Source: Chloracidobacterium sp.
Lineage (GTDB): Bacteria; Acidobacteriota; Blastocatellia; Chloracidobacteriales; Chloracidobacteriaceae
Length of the DNA stretch: 64,000 nt
Assembly (NCBI GenBank): GCA_025057975.1
Contig: JANWUV010000002.1
Span: 62,001 to 126,000 of the forward strand
Direction: 5' to 3'
In this document: one piece after another, positions 17,120 to 24,827 of the stretch
Numbering within the stretch: position 1 is the stretch's first letter
How the letters are laid out: each line of letters opens with the position of its first letter
Position numbers and translations under genes: made by a program
Notes under the pieces: generated by a model
Databases searched by the model: none
What the model was told of the DNA's origin: nothing
What the model saw: only the letters and a program-made list of their open reading frames with translations

Positions 17120-17959
17120 ATGCCGACCAACCACCCGTCATCCGCCGCTCAAGCCGACGCTCCGGCGCACATCCTCCACATCACCGACACTCATCTGTTC
17201 GCCAAACGTGATGGGCGGTTGCTGAAGATGAACACCTACGACTCGTTGAGCGCCGTGTTGGCCGCCGCCGCACTAAATGCACCGGATGCCGTTTTGGCGA
17301 CGGGCGATCTGGCGCAGGACGGCGCAGCCGAAGCCTATGCGCACTTGACTGAAGCTCTGGCGAGCTTCGCCGCTGCCTACGACACGCCGCCGCCAGTGTA
17401 TTGGCTGCCCGGTAATCACGATGAGCCGTCGGTGATGCGCGCGACGCTGGTTCAGCCGCCGCTGCGTCCGGAACGTGAGGCTGTTATTGGGCGCTGGTAC
17501 GTCATCCTGCTTGATTCAACCGTACCAGGGGAGGTTGGCGGACGACTTTCCGACGACGAACTGACCCGACTTGACGCCGGGCTGGCGCGTCACGCCGACC
17601 GTCCGGCGCTTGTCTGCCTGCACCACAACCCGATTTCGGTCGGCGCGCAGTGGATGGACAACATCGGTCTGGCGAACGCCGAAGCGTTTTTCGCCACGCT
17701 TGATCGCCATACGAACGTCCGCGCCGTCCTGTGGGGACATGTTCATCAGGAAATTGACGTTGAGCGGCGCGGTGTTCGGCTGATGGCTTCGCCTTCAACC
17801 TGCATTCAGTTCAAACCCAAAACAGCCGAATTCGGCATAGACCAGCGCGCGCCGGGCTACCGCCGACTGTGGCTGTATCCCGACGGTCAGCTCGACACCA
17901 AGGTGTTCCGGGTTGAAGGTTTTGCCGGTTGCGCCGACCCCGACGCAACCGGCTACTGA
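17120..17959 (+). CDS. cpdA: CpdA-type calcineurin-like phosphodiesterase
   Basis: A cytoplasmic class III cyclic-nucleotide phosphodiesterase candidate. The five metal-binding blocks of calcineurin-like phosphoesterases are all present: ITDTHL, ATGDLAQDG, LPGNHDE, CLHHNP and WGHVHQE. The DTHLF and SPSTCIQFKP segments match CpdA, which hydrolyses 3',5'-cAMP. From the ATG at 17120 the protein has 279 residues, the expected size; a TTG at 17093 in frame is possible but lacks a ribosome site. No cAMP receptor or cyclase is adjacent, so the link to cAMP is by family only; other members cleave different phosphodiesters. Confidence 0.82.
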   Translation: MPTNHPSSAAQADAPAHILHITDTHLFAKRDGRLLKMNTYDSLSAVLAAAALNAPDAVLATGDLAQDGAAEAYAHLTEALASFAAAYDTPPPVYWLPGNHDEPSVMRATLVQPPLRPEREAVIGRWYVILLDSTVPGEVGGRLSDDELTRLDAGLARHADRPALVCLHHNPISVGAQWMDNIGLANAEAFFATLDRHTNVRAVLWGHVHQEIDVERRGVRLMASPSTCIQFKPKTAEFGIDQRAPGYRRLWLYPDGQLDTKVFRVEGFAGCADPDATGY

Positions 17960-17967
17960 GGCTGAGG

Positions 17968-18303
17968 TTACAAAACGACGACCGGACCGTGGTCGTCACA
18001 GTGACCGTCGTGGGCGTGGTGCAACCGACCGTTGACGAGGTAATCCACGTGGTCGCCGTGCGGTATGGCTTCGTGGCCGCAGCCCGGCCCGTGGACGTGG
18101 TTACACGCCGTCGCCGTCGGCGTACAGCCGTCGGGATTGGCGTCGCTGACGGCGATCACGTGTTCGTCGTAATGATCACCATGCTGGAAATGGAGATGGC
18201 CGTCGTGGAGGTAATCTACGTGGTCGTCATGGCGAATGCGGGTGTGACCGCAATCGGCGCTGTGGACGTGCGGATGATCGGTGTGGATGGTGCAACTGGT
18301 CAT
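17968..18303 (-). CDS. histidine-rich metal-binding protein
   Basis: A 111-residue protein, roughly a quarter His, with repeating units of the form H-D-D/G-H-V-D-Y-L-(H/V)-(D/N)-G-(H/R)-L-H that appear twice (from RHDDHVDYLHDGHLHF and PHGDHVDYLVNGRLHH). Two CGH motifs follow short linkers (SADCGH, GPGCGH). There is no signal peptide, so it is probably a cytoplasmic metal store, buffer or chaperone; Zn or Ni is the likely ligand. It lies 20 bp after an ArsR/SmtB repressor gene on the same strand, with an AAGGAAA ribosome site before the ATG at 18303; the frame is open upstream to 18444 but that part overlaps the repressor gene. The pair forms a metal-responsive operon by inference. Confidence 0.75.
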   Translation of the reverse strand: MTSCTIHTDHPHVHSADCGHTRIRHDDHVDYLHDGHLHFQHGDHYDEHVIAVSDANPDGCTPTATACNHVHGPGCGHEAIPHGDHVDYLVNGRLHHAHDGHCDDHGPVVVL

Positions 18304-18322
18304 GACGGCGTTTCCTTTCGAG

Positions 18323-18673
18323 TTAGGCCGGGGTGCTGTGCTGCCCATGGCGAGCATGGGCAAGTCCCTGGTGAAAGAGGTTGCGAATGTGTTCGTCCGC
18401 CAGCGCATAGTAGGCATGCTTCCCTTCCCGACGGACGGTGACAATGCCCAGCGTGCGTAGCAAACGAAGTTGACTAGAAACCGCTGGCTGCGACATGCCC
18501 AACGTCAAACATAATTCGCCGACGCACAACTCGCCTGCATCCAGCAGGGCGATGATTTTGACTCGTGTCGGGTCGGCGAATGCCCTGAACACATCCGCCG
18601 CCCGCCAGGCCAGTTGGGCGTCAAGCGGCGTCCGTTCAGAGGGTTGATGTTCGGTGGCGCAGGCCGAAGCCAT
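18323..18673 (-). CDS. ArsR/SmtB-family metal-sensing repressor
   Basis: A 116-residue winged-helix repressor. The recognition region ELCVGELCLTLGMSQPAVSSQLRLLRTLGIVTVRREGKHAYYAL is typical. The usual alpha-3 arsenic motif ELCVCDL is altered to ELCVGEL, so an As(III) site of the classical type is broken. The last helix (DEHIRNLFHQGLAHARH) offers Asp/His pairs like the alpha-5 zinc site of SmtB, CzrA and NmtR, pointing to Zn, Ni or Co. The ATG at 18673 is preferred over the TTG at 18682. It is transcribed with the histidine-rich protein downstream and a candidate operator lies just upstream. Confidence 0.85.
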   Translation of the reverse strand: MASACATEHQPSERTPLDAQLAWRAADVFRAFADPTRVKIIALLDAGELCVGELCLTLGMSQPAVSSQLRLLRTLGIVTVRREGKHAYYALADEHIRNLFHQGLAHARHGQHSTPA

Positions 18674-18689
18674 AGGCAACAAGCTTTAC

Positions 18690-18713
18690 ATAAATAGTTG
18701 CTTATATGTTTAT
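18690..18713 (-). promoter_or_regulatory. candidate ArsR/SmtB operator
   Basis: An AT-rich imperfect palindrome, ATAAATAGTTGC followed by TTATATGTTTAT, begins 17 bp upstream of the repressor ATG. The outer ATAAA/TTTAT arms pair fully and inner positions partly, like the ATAAACATAT-type sites of this repressor family. The stretch is clearly more AT-rich than its surroundings and overlaps the likely promoter, which fits autoregulation. Confidence 0.55.
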
Positions 18714-18806
18714 ACTCAGCCGCTCTGCGCTGTCAAGACATTTTTTGACGCTTGTTTTCAGGCTGGGGCGGAGCGACACACGGCGGCGGCAAGCGTCGGC
18801 GCGTTT

Positions 18807-20300
18807 TCAGGCTAGGAACGGGCGGCCGTGTTCAGCTTGTTCCAGCGCGGCGGCGATTCGCTGCGCCGTTTTTGCGCCACTAACCAACGCTGCGCTGAGG
18901 TCGGTGTCGCCGGTCAGCGACGCAAAGGCGTGAAAGCGGGCGACGCGCCCCGTCACCTCGACCAACTGTTGCGTCTCGCAGGCTATCAGCTCATCCGGTG
19001 ACGCCAGCAAGCAGAATTGGCTTCCAAAGTGATGGCGGCGAACTGGCTCTAGTTCAGTGGTAAGCCGCAAGGCGGGACGTTTGGGCAACCCTGTCCACAA
19101 GGCGCTGGGCAGGCGCACGGCAAGCACATCCAGATAGTCGCGTTCGGCGGCCAGTTGCGCCTGAAGGATTGAAATCAGACGCAGGTGGGTTGGGGTCTGC
19201 TCCACATTGGCGAGGGTTTCCAGCTCCACTGAGCCGTAGGCGGCGACCTGTCCCAAATCGTTGCGCAGGTCGTCCACAAAGAGCAAATGTTGACCGGCAG
19301 CCGCTTCGTCCGCCGCCAATTCGGCCGCCGCCAGCGCCGTTTCCGCTTCAGTTGCTCCGGGCGGGCGCTCATGGGTGGCGACGTATGCACGGAGCATCTC
19401 CCGGCGGGCATGGACCAAGTTGTCGGTTGCCCCGCCGAAAATGGCCGTGCCGCCCGAAGCGAAGAAAAAGGTCGCCGGTGCTTCCAAAGCTATGCGCAGG
19501 AGGCGGTATGCTGAAAATGGGGGTGCCGTGAGCGGGCGCTCCAACCGTTGGGCGAGCGTCGCACAATGCAGTTCACCGCGCCGAATGCGCTGCTCGGTCC
19601 TTTCCGCCGCCAGACGAAATTGGTCGGGTGTCAAGGGGGTGACGATAGCGTGCCTCCCTGCCGGCGTCGCCGTGGGCAAGGCTGGGAACGGCCCTTCAAG
19701 TTGCCGTACAACGGTCCGGATGGCGGCACAGGCTTCGGCGTAGGCCGTTTCAAGCCGTTCAGTGCGTCCGTCAGTGGCGACATTGACGACGATGTGCAGC
19801 CGTTGGCGCACATGGTCGAAAACGATGACCGTGCTGAACGCCGCAAGGACGCCTTCAACGGTGGGTGGCGTACGCGGCGGTATATTGTGCAGTTGGTACG
19901 CCGCTTCGTGTGCTAGGTAGCCGAACGCGCCGCTGGCTAGTCGAGGGATGGTTTCGAGCGGCGCGAGGATGTCGGCGCGTAGGCGCCGACGTGCGGCCTG
20001 GAGCAGCGACTCAGAACGTTCAAGCGTGGCGTACGGCGTTCGCAGTTCCACTTTGCCGTCCCGTCCCGTAATGACCCAGCGTGGCGCGAGACCGATGAAG
20101 GTGTATGGCGGCAGCCGCCGATCCAGTCGGTGGGTCTCAAAGAGGCAAACATCGGCCGCTTGTCCAGCCGTCTTCAAAAAAACCCCGACGGGCGTATGGA
20201 TGTCGGCCGGCAGGGTGACGGCGACTGGGACGACGGTAGCGCCCTGCGCGAGGCGGAGAAAGTCGTCGTAGGTCGCCGGATGAGGGGTTAGCGCGGTCAT
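18807..20300 (-). CDS. degenerate anthranilate synthase component I (TrpE-like)
   Basis: A 497-residue chorismate-utilising-enzyme homologue. The N-terminal domain aligns with TrpE (VCLFETHRLDRR, PYTFIGLAPRW, GAFGYLAHEAAYQL) and the C-terminal domain keeps the frame around HLLFVDDLRNDLG (about 336-349). The catalytic set is eroded: the Glu of the usual AEHxMLVDL motif is Gly-Gln (GQH), the LPAGTLSGAPK motif reads LPSALWTGLPK (about 396-406), the AGTRPRG motif reads ATHERPPG, and the terminal QAGAGIV...E.E block that supplies Mg ligands is not recognisable. A normal anthranilate synthase activity is therefore doubtful. It lies 8 bp downstream of hisIE on the same strand. It might be a regulatory, altered-specificity or decaying paralogue; the frame is intact, which argues against a simple pseudogene. 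Confidence 0.75.
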   Translation of the reverse strand: MTALTPHPATYDDFLRLAQGATVVPVAVTLPADIHTPVGVFLKTAGQAADVCLFETHRLDRRLPPYTFIGLAPRWVITGRDGKVELRTPYATLERSESLLQAARRRLRADILAPLETIPRLASGAFGYLAHEAAYQLHNIPPRTPPTVEGVLAAFSTVIVFDHVRQRLHIVVNVATDGRTERLETAYAEACAAIRTVVRQLEGPFPALPTATPAGRHAIVTPLTPDQFRLAAERTEQRIRRGELHCATLAQRLERPLTAPPFSAYRLLRIALEAPATFFFASGGTAIFGGATDNLVHARREMLRAYVATHERPPGATEAETALAAAELAADEAAAGQHLLFVDDLRNDLGQVAAYGSVELETLANVEQTPTHLRLISILQAQLAAERDYLDVLAVRLPSALWTGLPKRPALRLTTELEPVRRHHFGSQFCLLASPDELIACETQQLVEVTGRVARFHAFASLTGDTDLSAALVSGAKTAQRIAAALEQAEHGRPFLA

Positions 20301-20308
20301 GCAGGCGT

Positions 20309-21046
20309 TTATTCTGGAAGCGGCCGGCGTTTACCGGCGCGGCTGCGGAGGACTTCCGCGACATCGTGGGGCGTCAGGTCGCGTGCAGCCATGAGCACGA
20401 GCAAGTGGTAAAGCAGGTCCGCCATTTCGGCCGCCAGTTCCAGTCGCTGGTCGTTTTTGGCGGCGATGATGGTTTCAGCGGCTTCTTCGCCGACTTTTTT
20501 GAGGATTTTGTCGAGTCCGGCGGCGAACAGGTAGGTCGTATAAGCTCCTTCCGGGCGGTTGGCTTTGCGGTCACGGATGAGGTCGTACAGTTCGTCGAGC
20601 AGAATGCCGAGTTCGAGGGCACTGTGCGGGACGAGTTTGACTTCCGGCGGCGCGATTGGCAGGGAGGATGAAGCGGACACCGGGGTTTCAGCGGGTGTTT
20701 GGGGCTGGGGTGCGGCCGATTGTTCGGGCGGCGGAAAAACGCGACTAAAGAAGCAACTGGTTGCGCCCGTATGGCAGGCTGGGCCGCGCGGTTCGACTCG
20801 GACAACGAGGGCGTCATGGTCACAATCGAGCCGGATTTCAACGACGCGCTGCGTATGGCCGGATGTAGCGCCCTTATGCCACAGGGACTGTCGTGAGCGG
20901 CTCCAGAGCCAAACCTCGCCTGTTTCGCAGGTGAGTTGGTAGCTGGCGGCGTTCATGTAGGCGAGGGTGAGGACTTCGTTGGTGCTGGCGTCTTGGATGA
21001 CGACCGGCACGAGGCCGGCCGGATCAAAGCGAATCGTCTCCGTCAT
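20309..21046 (-). CDS. hisIE: bifunctional phosphoribosyl-AMP cyclohydrolase / phosphoribosyl-ATP pyrophosphatase
   Basis: Second and third steps of histidine synthesis in one polypeptide. From the ATG at 21046 it has 245 residues. The N-terminal HisI domain (about 1-115) shows [19 protein letters not shown], the DCDHDAL metal site and CHTGATSCF zinc site. A Pro/Ala-rich linker of about 40 residues leads to the HisE domain (about 155-245) with the KVGEEAAET Mg-binding helix. The frame is open a further 44 codons upstream, but [15 protein letters not shown] matches the normal HisI start. No other his gene is in the window. The downstream neighbour is the TrpE-like gene. Confidence 0.92.
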   Translation of the reverse strand: MTETIRFDPAGLVPVVIQDASTNEVLTLAYMNAASYQLTCETGEVWLWSRSRQSLWHKGATSGHTQRVVEIRLDCDHDALVVRVEPRGPACHTGATSCFFSRVFPPPEQSAAPQPQTPAETPVSASSSLPIAPPEVKLVPHSALELGILLDELYDLIRDRKANRPEGAYTTYLFAAGLDKILKKVGEEAAETIIAAKNDQRLELAAEMADLLYHLLVLMAARDLTPHDVAEVLRSRAGKRRPLPE

Positions 21047-21337
21047 GGCGTTCAACAGGCCGATCACGACGGTTTTAGCACAGGCGGGCCGTTTCCCGAC
21101 AGAGATAAAGAGTATTGTCGTGCGCCGCCAGGAAAGGGCGTCATTTTCAACGGACGACGCCGGAATATCGTCATCCAATACGCCGCTGCGTACTCATTCC
21201 GTTTGCAGCTTTCCAGTCGCCTTACGCCTAGATGCGGTGACGCTCCGACGTGAACCCCGTCAACAGCCGGGTATGTGAACGGGCTGACGCCGCCTGCCGG
21301 ATGGTGGAACGCTCGCTACATCGCCTCGGAAGGCGCG

Positions 21338-22291
21338 CTAGGCATGACGCGCCAGCAGGTAATCGCAGACCTCAGGTAGGCGGGAAAAACTGTTGGGGAG
21401 GAAGAGGCAAACAATTGGGAGTGCAGCGACCAACCGGGTCAAGGTGTCTAAAATGACGGCTTGCGCCTCCGGCAGCGGCAGCCGGCCCGGGTAAATATTC
21501 GCCAGAAGCTTGCCGACGGCCAACGCCGGCGTCAGTGGGCGGCTCACCACAGGAGCGTCAGACGAATCTACTTCAAGCAGGTAGATCGTCGTCAGCGGAA
21601 CCCCCAGCATCCAGTCGCCGGTCGGTTCGTCAAGCGGCAGGTATTGCTTCTCCCAGTGTTTAGAAATCGGCGGCAGGGCGTCGGGGCGGCCGTATAACGC
21701 CGTCACGGACGGCGACCACAAGCGAATTGCGCGCGGGCCAAAGTGGACGCGAAAACCGCCGTCTCGTTCTTCAACGGCGGCGACATCCTCCGTGACAATT
21801 CGTGCGCCGCGCGCCAACAACGCGGCGGCCAGCGTGGATTTGCCGACGCCGTTCGGCCCGACAAACGCCACGCCCGCGTTGCCAATCGCTACTACGCTTG
21901 CATGGAGACAGACGCGATGGTGTAGCTGCAACACAAAACCAAGGATGGGGCCGAGCAGATACGTGCAAGTGTCTTCGAACGTCTGAGGCGCGCGCCAATA
22001 GGCCGTCAGTCGTCCCCCGTCGGATTCGTAATCAAAGCTCGTCCCCACGTCATAACGAAACCAAAACCGATGTGCCTCCGGCGCATGGTAGGCGACCAAC
22101 TCCGGCGACTGCTCGAAAGCCGACGGCCCGCAGTACCACGGCTCAACTTCCGGCCGCAACGCCGGCAGCATTCCTTCTTCAAAACCGAGGGCAAGGTCGG
22201 ACGCACCAGTTTTCCCAATCGGCGGGAGCAGAAAGGGCACCGCTGTCGTCGTGGTCAGCCGCAGCCCATACACCCCATAAACGAGGGTCAT
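21338..22291 (-). CDS. HPr-kinase-like protein of the lasso peptide cluster
   Basis: A 317-residue protein with a C-terminal HprK-like kinase core: Walker A FVGPNGVGKSTL at about residues 143-153 and TEDVAAVEERDGGF downstream. Such proteins are frequent in lasso-peptide clusters; the one from the paeninodin cluster phosphorylates the C-terminal serine of its precursor. Here it is the last gene of the cluster. The ATG at 22291 falls 4 bp after the precursor stop; the frame is open upstream to 22345, overlapping the precursor, but the internal ATG fits better. The predicted core has a single hydroxyl side chain, Ser19, making it the only obvious phosphate acceptor in the core. It lacks the HPr-interacting signature of true carbon-control kinases as far as I can see. 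Confidence 0.75.
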   Translation of the reverse strand: MTLVYGVYGLRLTTTTAVPFLLPPIGKTGASDLALGFEEGMLPALRPEVEPWYCGPSAFEQSPELVAYHAPEAHRFWFRYDVGTSFDYESDGGRLTAYWRAPQTFEDTCTYLLGPILGFVLQLHHRVCLHASVVAIGNAGVAFVGPNGVGKSTLAAALLARGARIVTEDVAAVEERDGGFRVHFGPRAIRLWSPSVTALYGRPDALPPISKHWEKQYLPLDEPTGDWMLGVPLTTIYLLEVDSSDAPVVSRPLTPALAVGKLLANIYPGRLPLPEAQAVILDTLTRLVAALPIVCLFLPNSFSRLPEVCDYLLARHA

Positions 22292-22295
22292 TAGA

Positions 22296-22484
22296 TCAGC
22301 GCGAGATGCGATTTGGACGCGGACCAATCCGATCCGCCCGCCCAACGCCGCCGACGGCCAAGGTCAACTCCAGTAACGTGCCGTAGTCCGTTAGTGTCGG
22401 CGCGCGGTATGATTTCTTGGATGATGGTTTTTCACTCATGGGCGGTTCGAAGGCTTCAGATTGGATTGAAATATGCGGCGTCAT
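22296..22484 (-). CDS. lasso peptide precursor
   Basis: A 62-residue precursor with a GGAG ribosome site 6 bp before the ATG at 22484. The leader contains YRAPTLTDYG, the YxxPxLxxxG motif bound by lasso RRE proteins, and ends LLELTL with Thr at the -2 position, the expected cleavage signal. The predicted core is AVGGVGRAD followed by RIGPRPNRISR (20 residues). Ala1 would be joined to Asp9 in a nine-residue macrolactam ring, leaving an 11-residue tail. The core has five Arg and no aromatic residue, so the plugs would have to be Arg, Ile or Asn side chains. The gene lies 34 bp after the cyclase gene. This order (B1-B2-C-A-kinase) and the leader motif make the call firm even though the core is novel to me. 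Confidence 0.85.
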   Translation of the reverse strand: MTPHISIQSEAFEPPMSEKPSSKKSYRAPTLTDYGTLLELTLAVGGVGRADRIGPRPNRISR

Positions 22485-22518
22485 AGAAAACTCCAAAGTT
22501 TAGACAACAAACGGCGTT

Positions 22519-24354
22519 TTAGGATGATGCGAGCTTGAATTGCATCCATTTGTATAAGGTTAGCGGGCCGAGGTCAATCAAAGATTCGGCTTCCCGTTGC
22601 GCATTCCACACAATTTCACGGTCGAAGGCGTCGTTTGTCACAAAACACGCCAGGCGGCGACGAATCTCATCTTCAGCCGGCAAGCGCGTCCATGCCGCGC
22701 CATACTTTCGGATATAACCGGTAATGGGGAACGCCCGCAGCGGCGTTTTCGGGCGGCGGACGACGGCGCGCGGAAGCTGATGGCTGAGCGACTCCCGGAA
22801 AAGCCATTTATCAAGGCAGGCCGGCACGGTCGGGATCGCCAGCAGGAACTCAAGCGCCCGCAGATCAAGCAATGGATAGCGCATCTCAACCAGCGCGCCG
22901 GTAAAGGCCGGGTCGTTGTACTCATGATCGTTGGCCATATGAACCCGACTGAGCGCCCGTACGGCGAGGCTGTGGAACGGGTGATGCGGCGGCTCGTCCG
23001 CCCGGCGCTCAAAGTAGCCGGACTGACGAAGCCGCGCGACAAAGTCAGGCGCAAGCCACTGGGGAAGGTCCAGCTCTGGAGGCGCTGGTCGCACGCGCCC
23101 AAGCCGCCGCCGCAGCGAATAGAAGCCGTTGCGCGCGTCGCTGACGAAATACTCCGCCAAAGCCTGCACCAGCGCCGCCACTCGGCGTTGCGCAAGCAGT
23201 TCGCGCAAGTACGGCGCCGTTTCCTGCGTCAGCGCCTCATCGCCCCACTGCCCCGTCAGCAACACCCGCGAGTGCGCCGCCGCCCGCCGGTAGCTTTCCA
23301 TGACGCCGCTCCAGAACGGCTCATGCACCGGCTCCGGCGGCGGCTGCGTCGCGTCCGGGTGCGGCGCGTAAGGCCGCCAATCGTCATGGGCAATGAACGT
23401 AATGGGAATACCGTGCGCCTGCGCCGCCATCTGCGCAAAACGCCGTTCATCGTCGGGAATCAGCCAATCGAAGACATTGGTGAAGGCATGCAGGGCGGTC
23501 GTCGGCGATGCGCGCCGCGCCGCCGCCGTAACGACGTTGGAATCAAGACCGCCGCTGAGAAACACCGAGGCGCGCGGCGTCCGCAGGCGATCCGCCACGG
23601 CTTTGTCCAAAATCGCCTGAAAATGCTCGACGTAGTCGCGGGAGCGGCGATACCGAAGACGCCCGTCGGTCGGCCAGTCCCAGTAACGCCACCGCCGGAG
23701 GCTTCCGTTTTCCAGACATAGGGCATGCGCGCGCGGCATGCGCCGGACGGCGCGGAAAAACGTCCCGTCTTCATCCAGTTTCATCCCGTGAATGAGAAAA
23801 TCCGCGACGGCGAACACATCCAAATCGTCCGGGATGGCGCTGGGCACATTCGGGTGGGCGCAGACGGTGTCCAACGCGCTTGCCGCCACAAACACATCCG
23901 GCCGATGACTGTAGTACAGCGGCTTGACCCCAAATCGGTCGCGCGCGCAGAAGAGCCGCCGACGTAGGGCATCCCACAGCGCAAAAGCGAAATCGCCATG
24001 CAGATAACGCAGGCAATCCGTTTCCCAAGCGCGGTACGCCCGCCACAGCAGCTTGGCGTCGCTGTCGGCAGGGGTGGCGTCAAAGCCAGCCGCTTGGAGG
24101 GCGCGACACAGTTCCTCCCGCGCGTCAAGCCGAATATCGGCTGCCAGCCATACTTGCTCATCAAAGGTCGGCGGCGGCGCCACGCTAGTGAGGTCGTCTA
24201 CCCGGAGATGGGCGTAGCCAAACGCGACATAGTCGTCGCTCCATTGCCATTGACCGTCAGGACCGCGCCAAACCAGCGATTGAAGCAACCGCGCGGGCAG
24301 GTCCGGCTCGATGAGGCTTCCGGGGGGCTGGACGATAACAACAAAGCTGCTCAC
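22519..24354 (-). CDS. lasso peptide macrolactam synthetase (asparagine-synthetase-like cyclase)
   Basis: A 611-residue AsnB homologue that adenylates the ring-forming Asp side chain of the cleaved core and closes the macrolactam. The N-terminal region resembles the glutaminase fold (FGYAHLRVDDL, DGDFAFALWDALRRRLFCARDRFGVKPLYY) but lacks the Cys2 nucleophile (the protein starts MSSF), as expected for a lasso cyclase that does not hydrolyse glutamine. The ATP pyrophosphatase loop FLSGGLDSN lies near residues 261-269. The start overlaps the protease stop by 4 bp (ATGA). The context (leader protease upstream, precursor downstream) separates it from a true asparagine synthetase. Confidence 0.9.
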   Translation of the reverse strand: MSSFVVIVQPPGSLIEPDLPARLLQSLVWRGPDGQWQWSDDYVAFGYAHLRVDDLTSVAPPPTFDEQVWLAADIRLDAREELCRALQAAGFDATPADSDAKLLWRAYRAWETDCLRYLHGDFAFALWDALRRRLFCARDRFGVKPLYYSHRPDVFVAASALDTVCAHPNVPSAIPDDLDVFAVADFLIHGMKLDEDGTFFRAVRRMPRAHALCLENGSLRRWRYWDWPTDGRLRYRRSRDYVEHFQAILDKAVADRLRTPRASVFLSGGLDSNVVTAAARRASPTTALHAFTNVFDWLIPDDERRFAQMAAQAHGIPITFIAHDDWRPYAPHPDATQPPPEPVHEPFWSGVMESYRRAAAHSRVLLTGQWGDEALTQETAPYLRELLAQRRVAALVQALAEYFVSDARNGFYSLRRRLGRVRPAPPELDLPQWLAPDFVARLRQSGYFERRADEPPHHPFHSLAVRALSRVHMANDHEYNDPAFTGALVEMRYPLLDLRALEFLLAIPTVPACLDKWLFRESLSHQLPRAVVRRPKTPLRAFPITGYIRKYGAAWTRLPAEDEIRRRLACFVTNDAFDREIVWNAQREAESLIDLGPLTLYKWMQFKLASS

Positions 24355-24827
24355 AAGACGCCAAGCAAGATGCTGGAAAGCGGCTGGTCAAAAGCGGCGT
24401 AGTGTTGTCTGATGTCGGCGGCTTCCAGCAGCGGTCTCCCCTGCCACTCGACCCACGCATGAGCTTCCAAAGCGCCAAGCGTCTTTTGAACGCCAAGCAC
24501 AATCTCGCATGTGACGCCGCGCCGCGTCAGCCAAAACCAAAGCGCCAGCGCCCGAATCAGGCAGGTCGTTGGGCGCAAAGTGTGCCGTGCCGCGCGGCCG
24601 ACAAGTTCCGCCTGACGCATTACCCATTCCTCCGGCGGCGATACGGAGGAACACCTAGCTGTCATTCGTTGCAGGCAATGCAGACAGCAACGTACGCCAA
24701 TAACTCGACACAGTACATCAACCGCTGTCAGTAGCGCCCAAGCCACCAAAAGGCCAGCGCGGTCGTCCGGCGACAGCCGCCAAAAAGTTCCAAGTTGGCG
24801 CAGACGGCGCTTCAATTGCATTGTCAC
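24351..24827 (-). CDS. lasso peptide leader protease (B2, transglutaminase-like)
   Basis: A 158-residue cysteine protease that removes the leader peptide. The catalytic Cys89 lies in PTTCLIRALAL and His123 in LEAHAWVEWQG, followed by the Asp-containing stretch LLEAADIR; this is the Cys-His-Asp triad of the microcin J25-processing B2 family. The N-terminal third contains a hydrophobic helix (AGLLVAWALLTAVDVLCRVIG), common in this family and perhaps membrane-associated. It overlaps both neighbours by 4 bp, so B1, B2 and cyclase are translationally coupled. Five extra cysteines in the N-terminal half are unusual but not interpretable. Confidence 0.85.
   Translation of the reverse strand: MTMQLKRRLRQLGTFWRLSPDDRAGLLVAWALLTAVDVLCRVIGVRCCLHCLQRMTARCSSVSPPEEWVMRQAELVGRAARHTLRPTTCLIRALALWFWLTRRGVTCEIVLGVQKTLGALEAHAWVEWQGRPLLEAADIRQHYAAFDQPLSSILLGVL

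Noticed and set aside
17929-18441. A 170-codon plus-strand frame opposite the His-rich protein
   Set aside because: Its Val-rich sequence is simply the complement of His codons; the minus-strand reading explains the repeats and has a ribosome site.
22597-23721. A 374-codon plus-strand open frame inside the lasso cyclase gene
   Set aside because: It is antisense to a well-supported AsnB-like gene, is Arg-rich as expected for the complement of GC-rich coding DNA, and matches no family.
22519-24354. Reading the cyclase as an ordinary asparagine synthetase
   Set aside because: It lacks the N-terminal Cys nucleophile and is coupled to a leader protease, an RRE protein and a precursor with the lasso leader motif.
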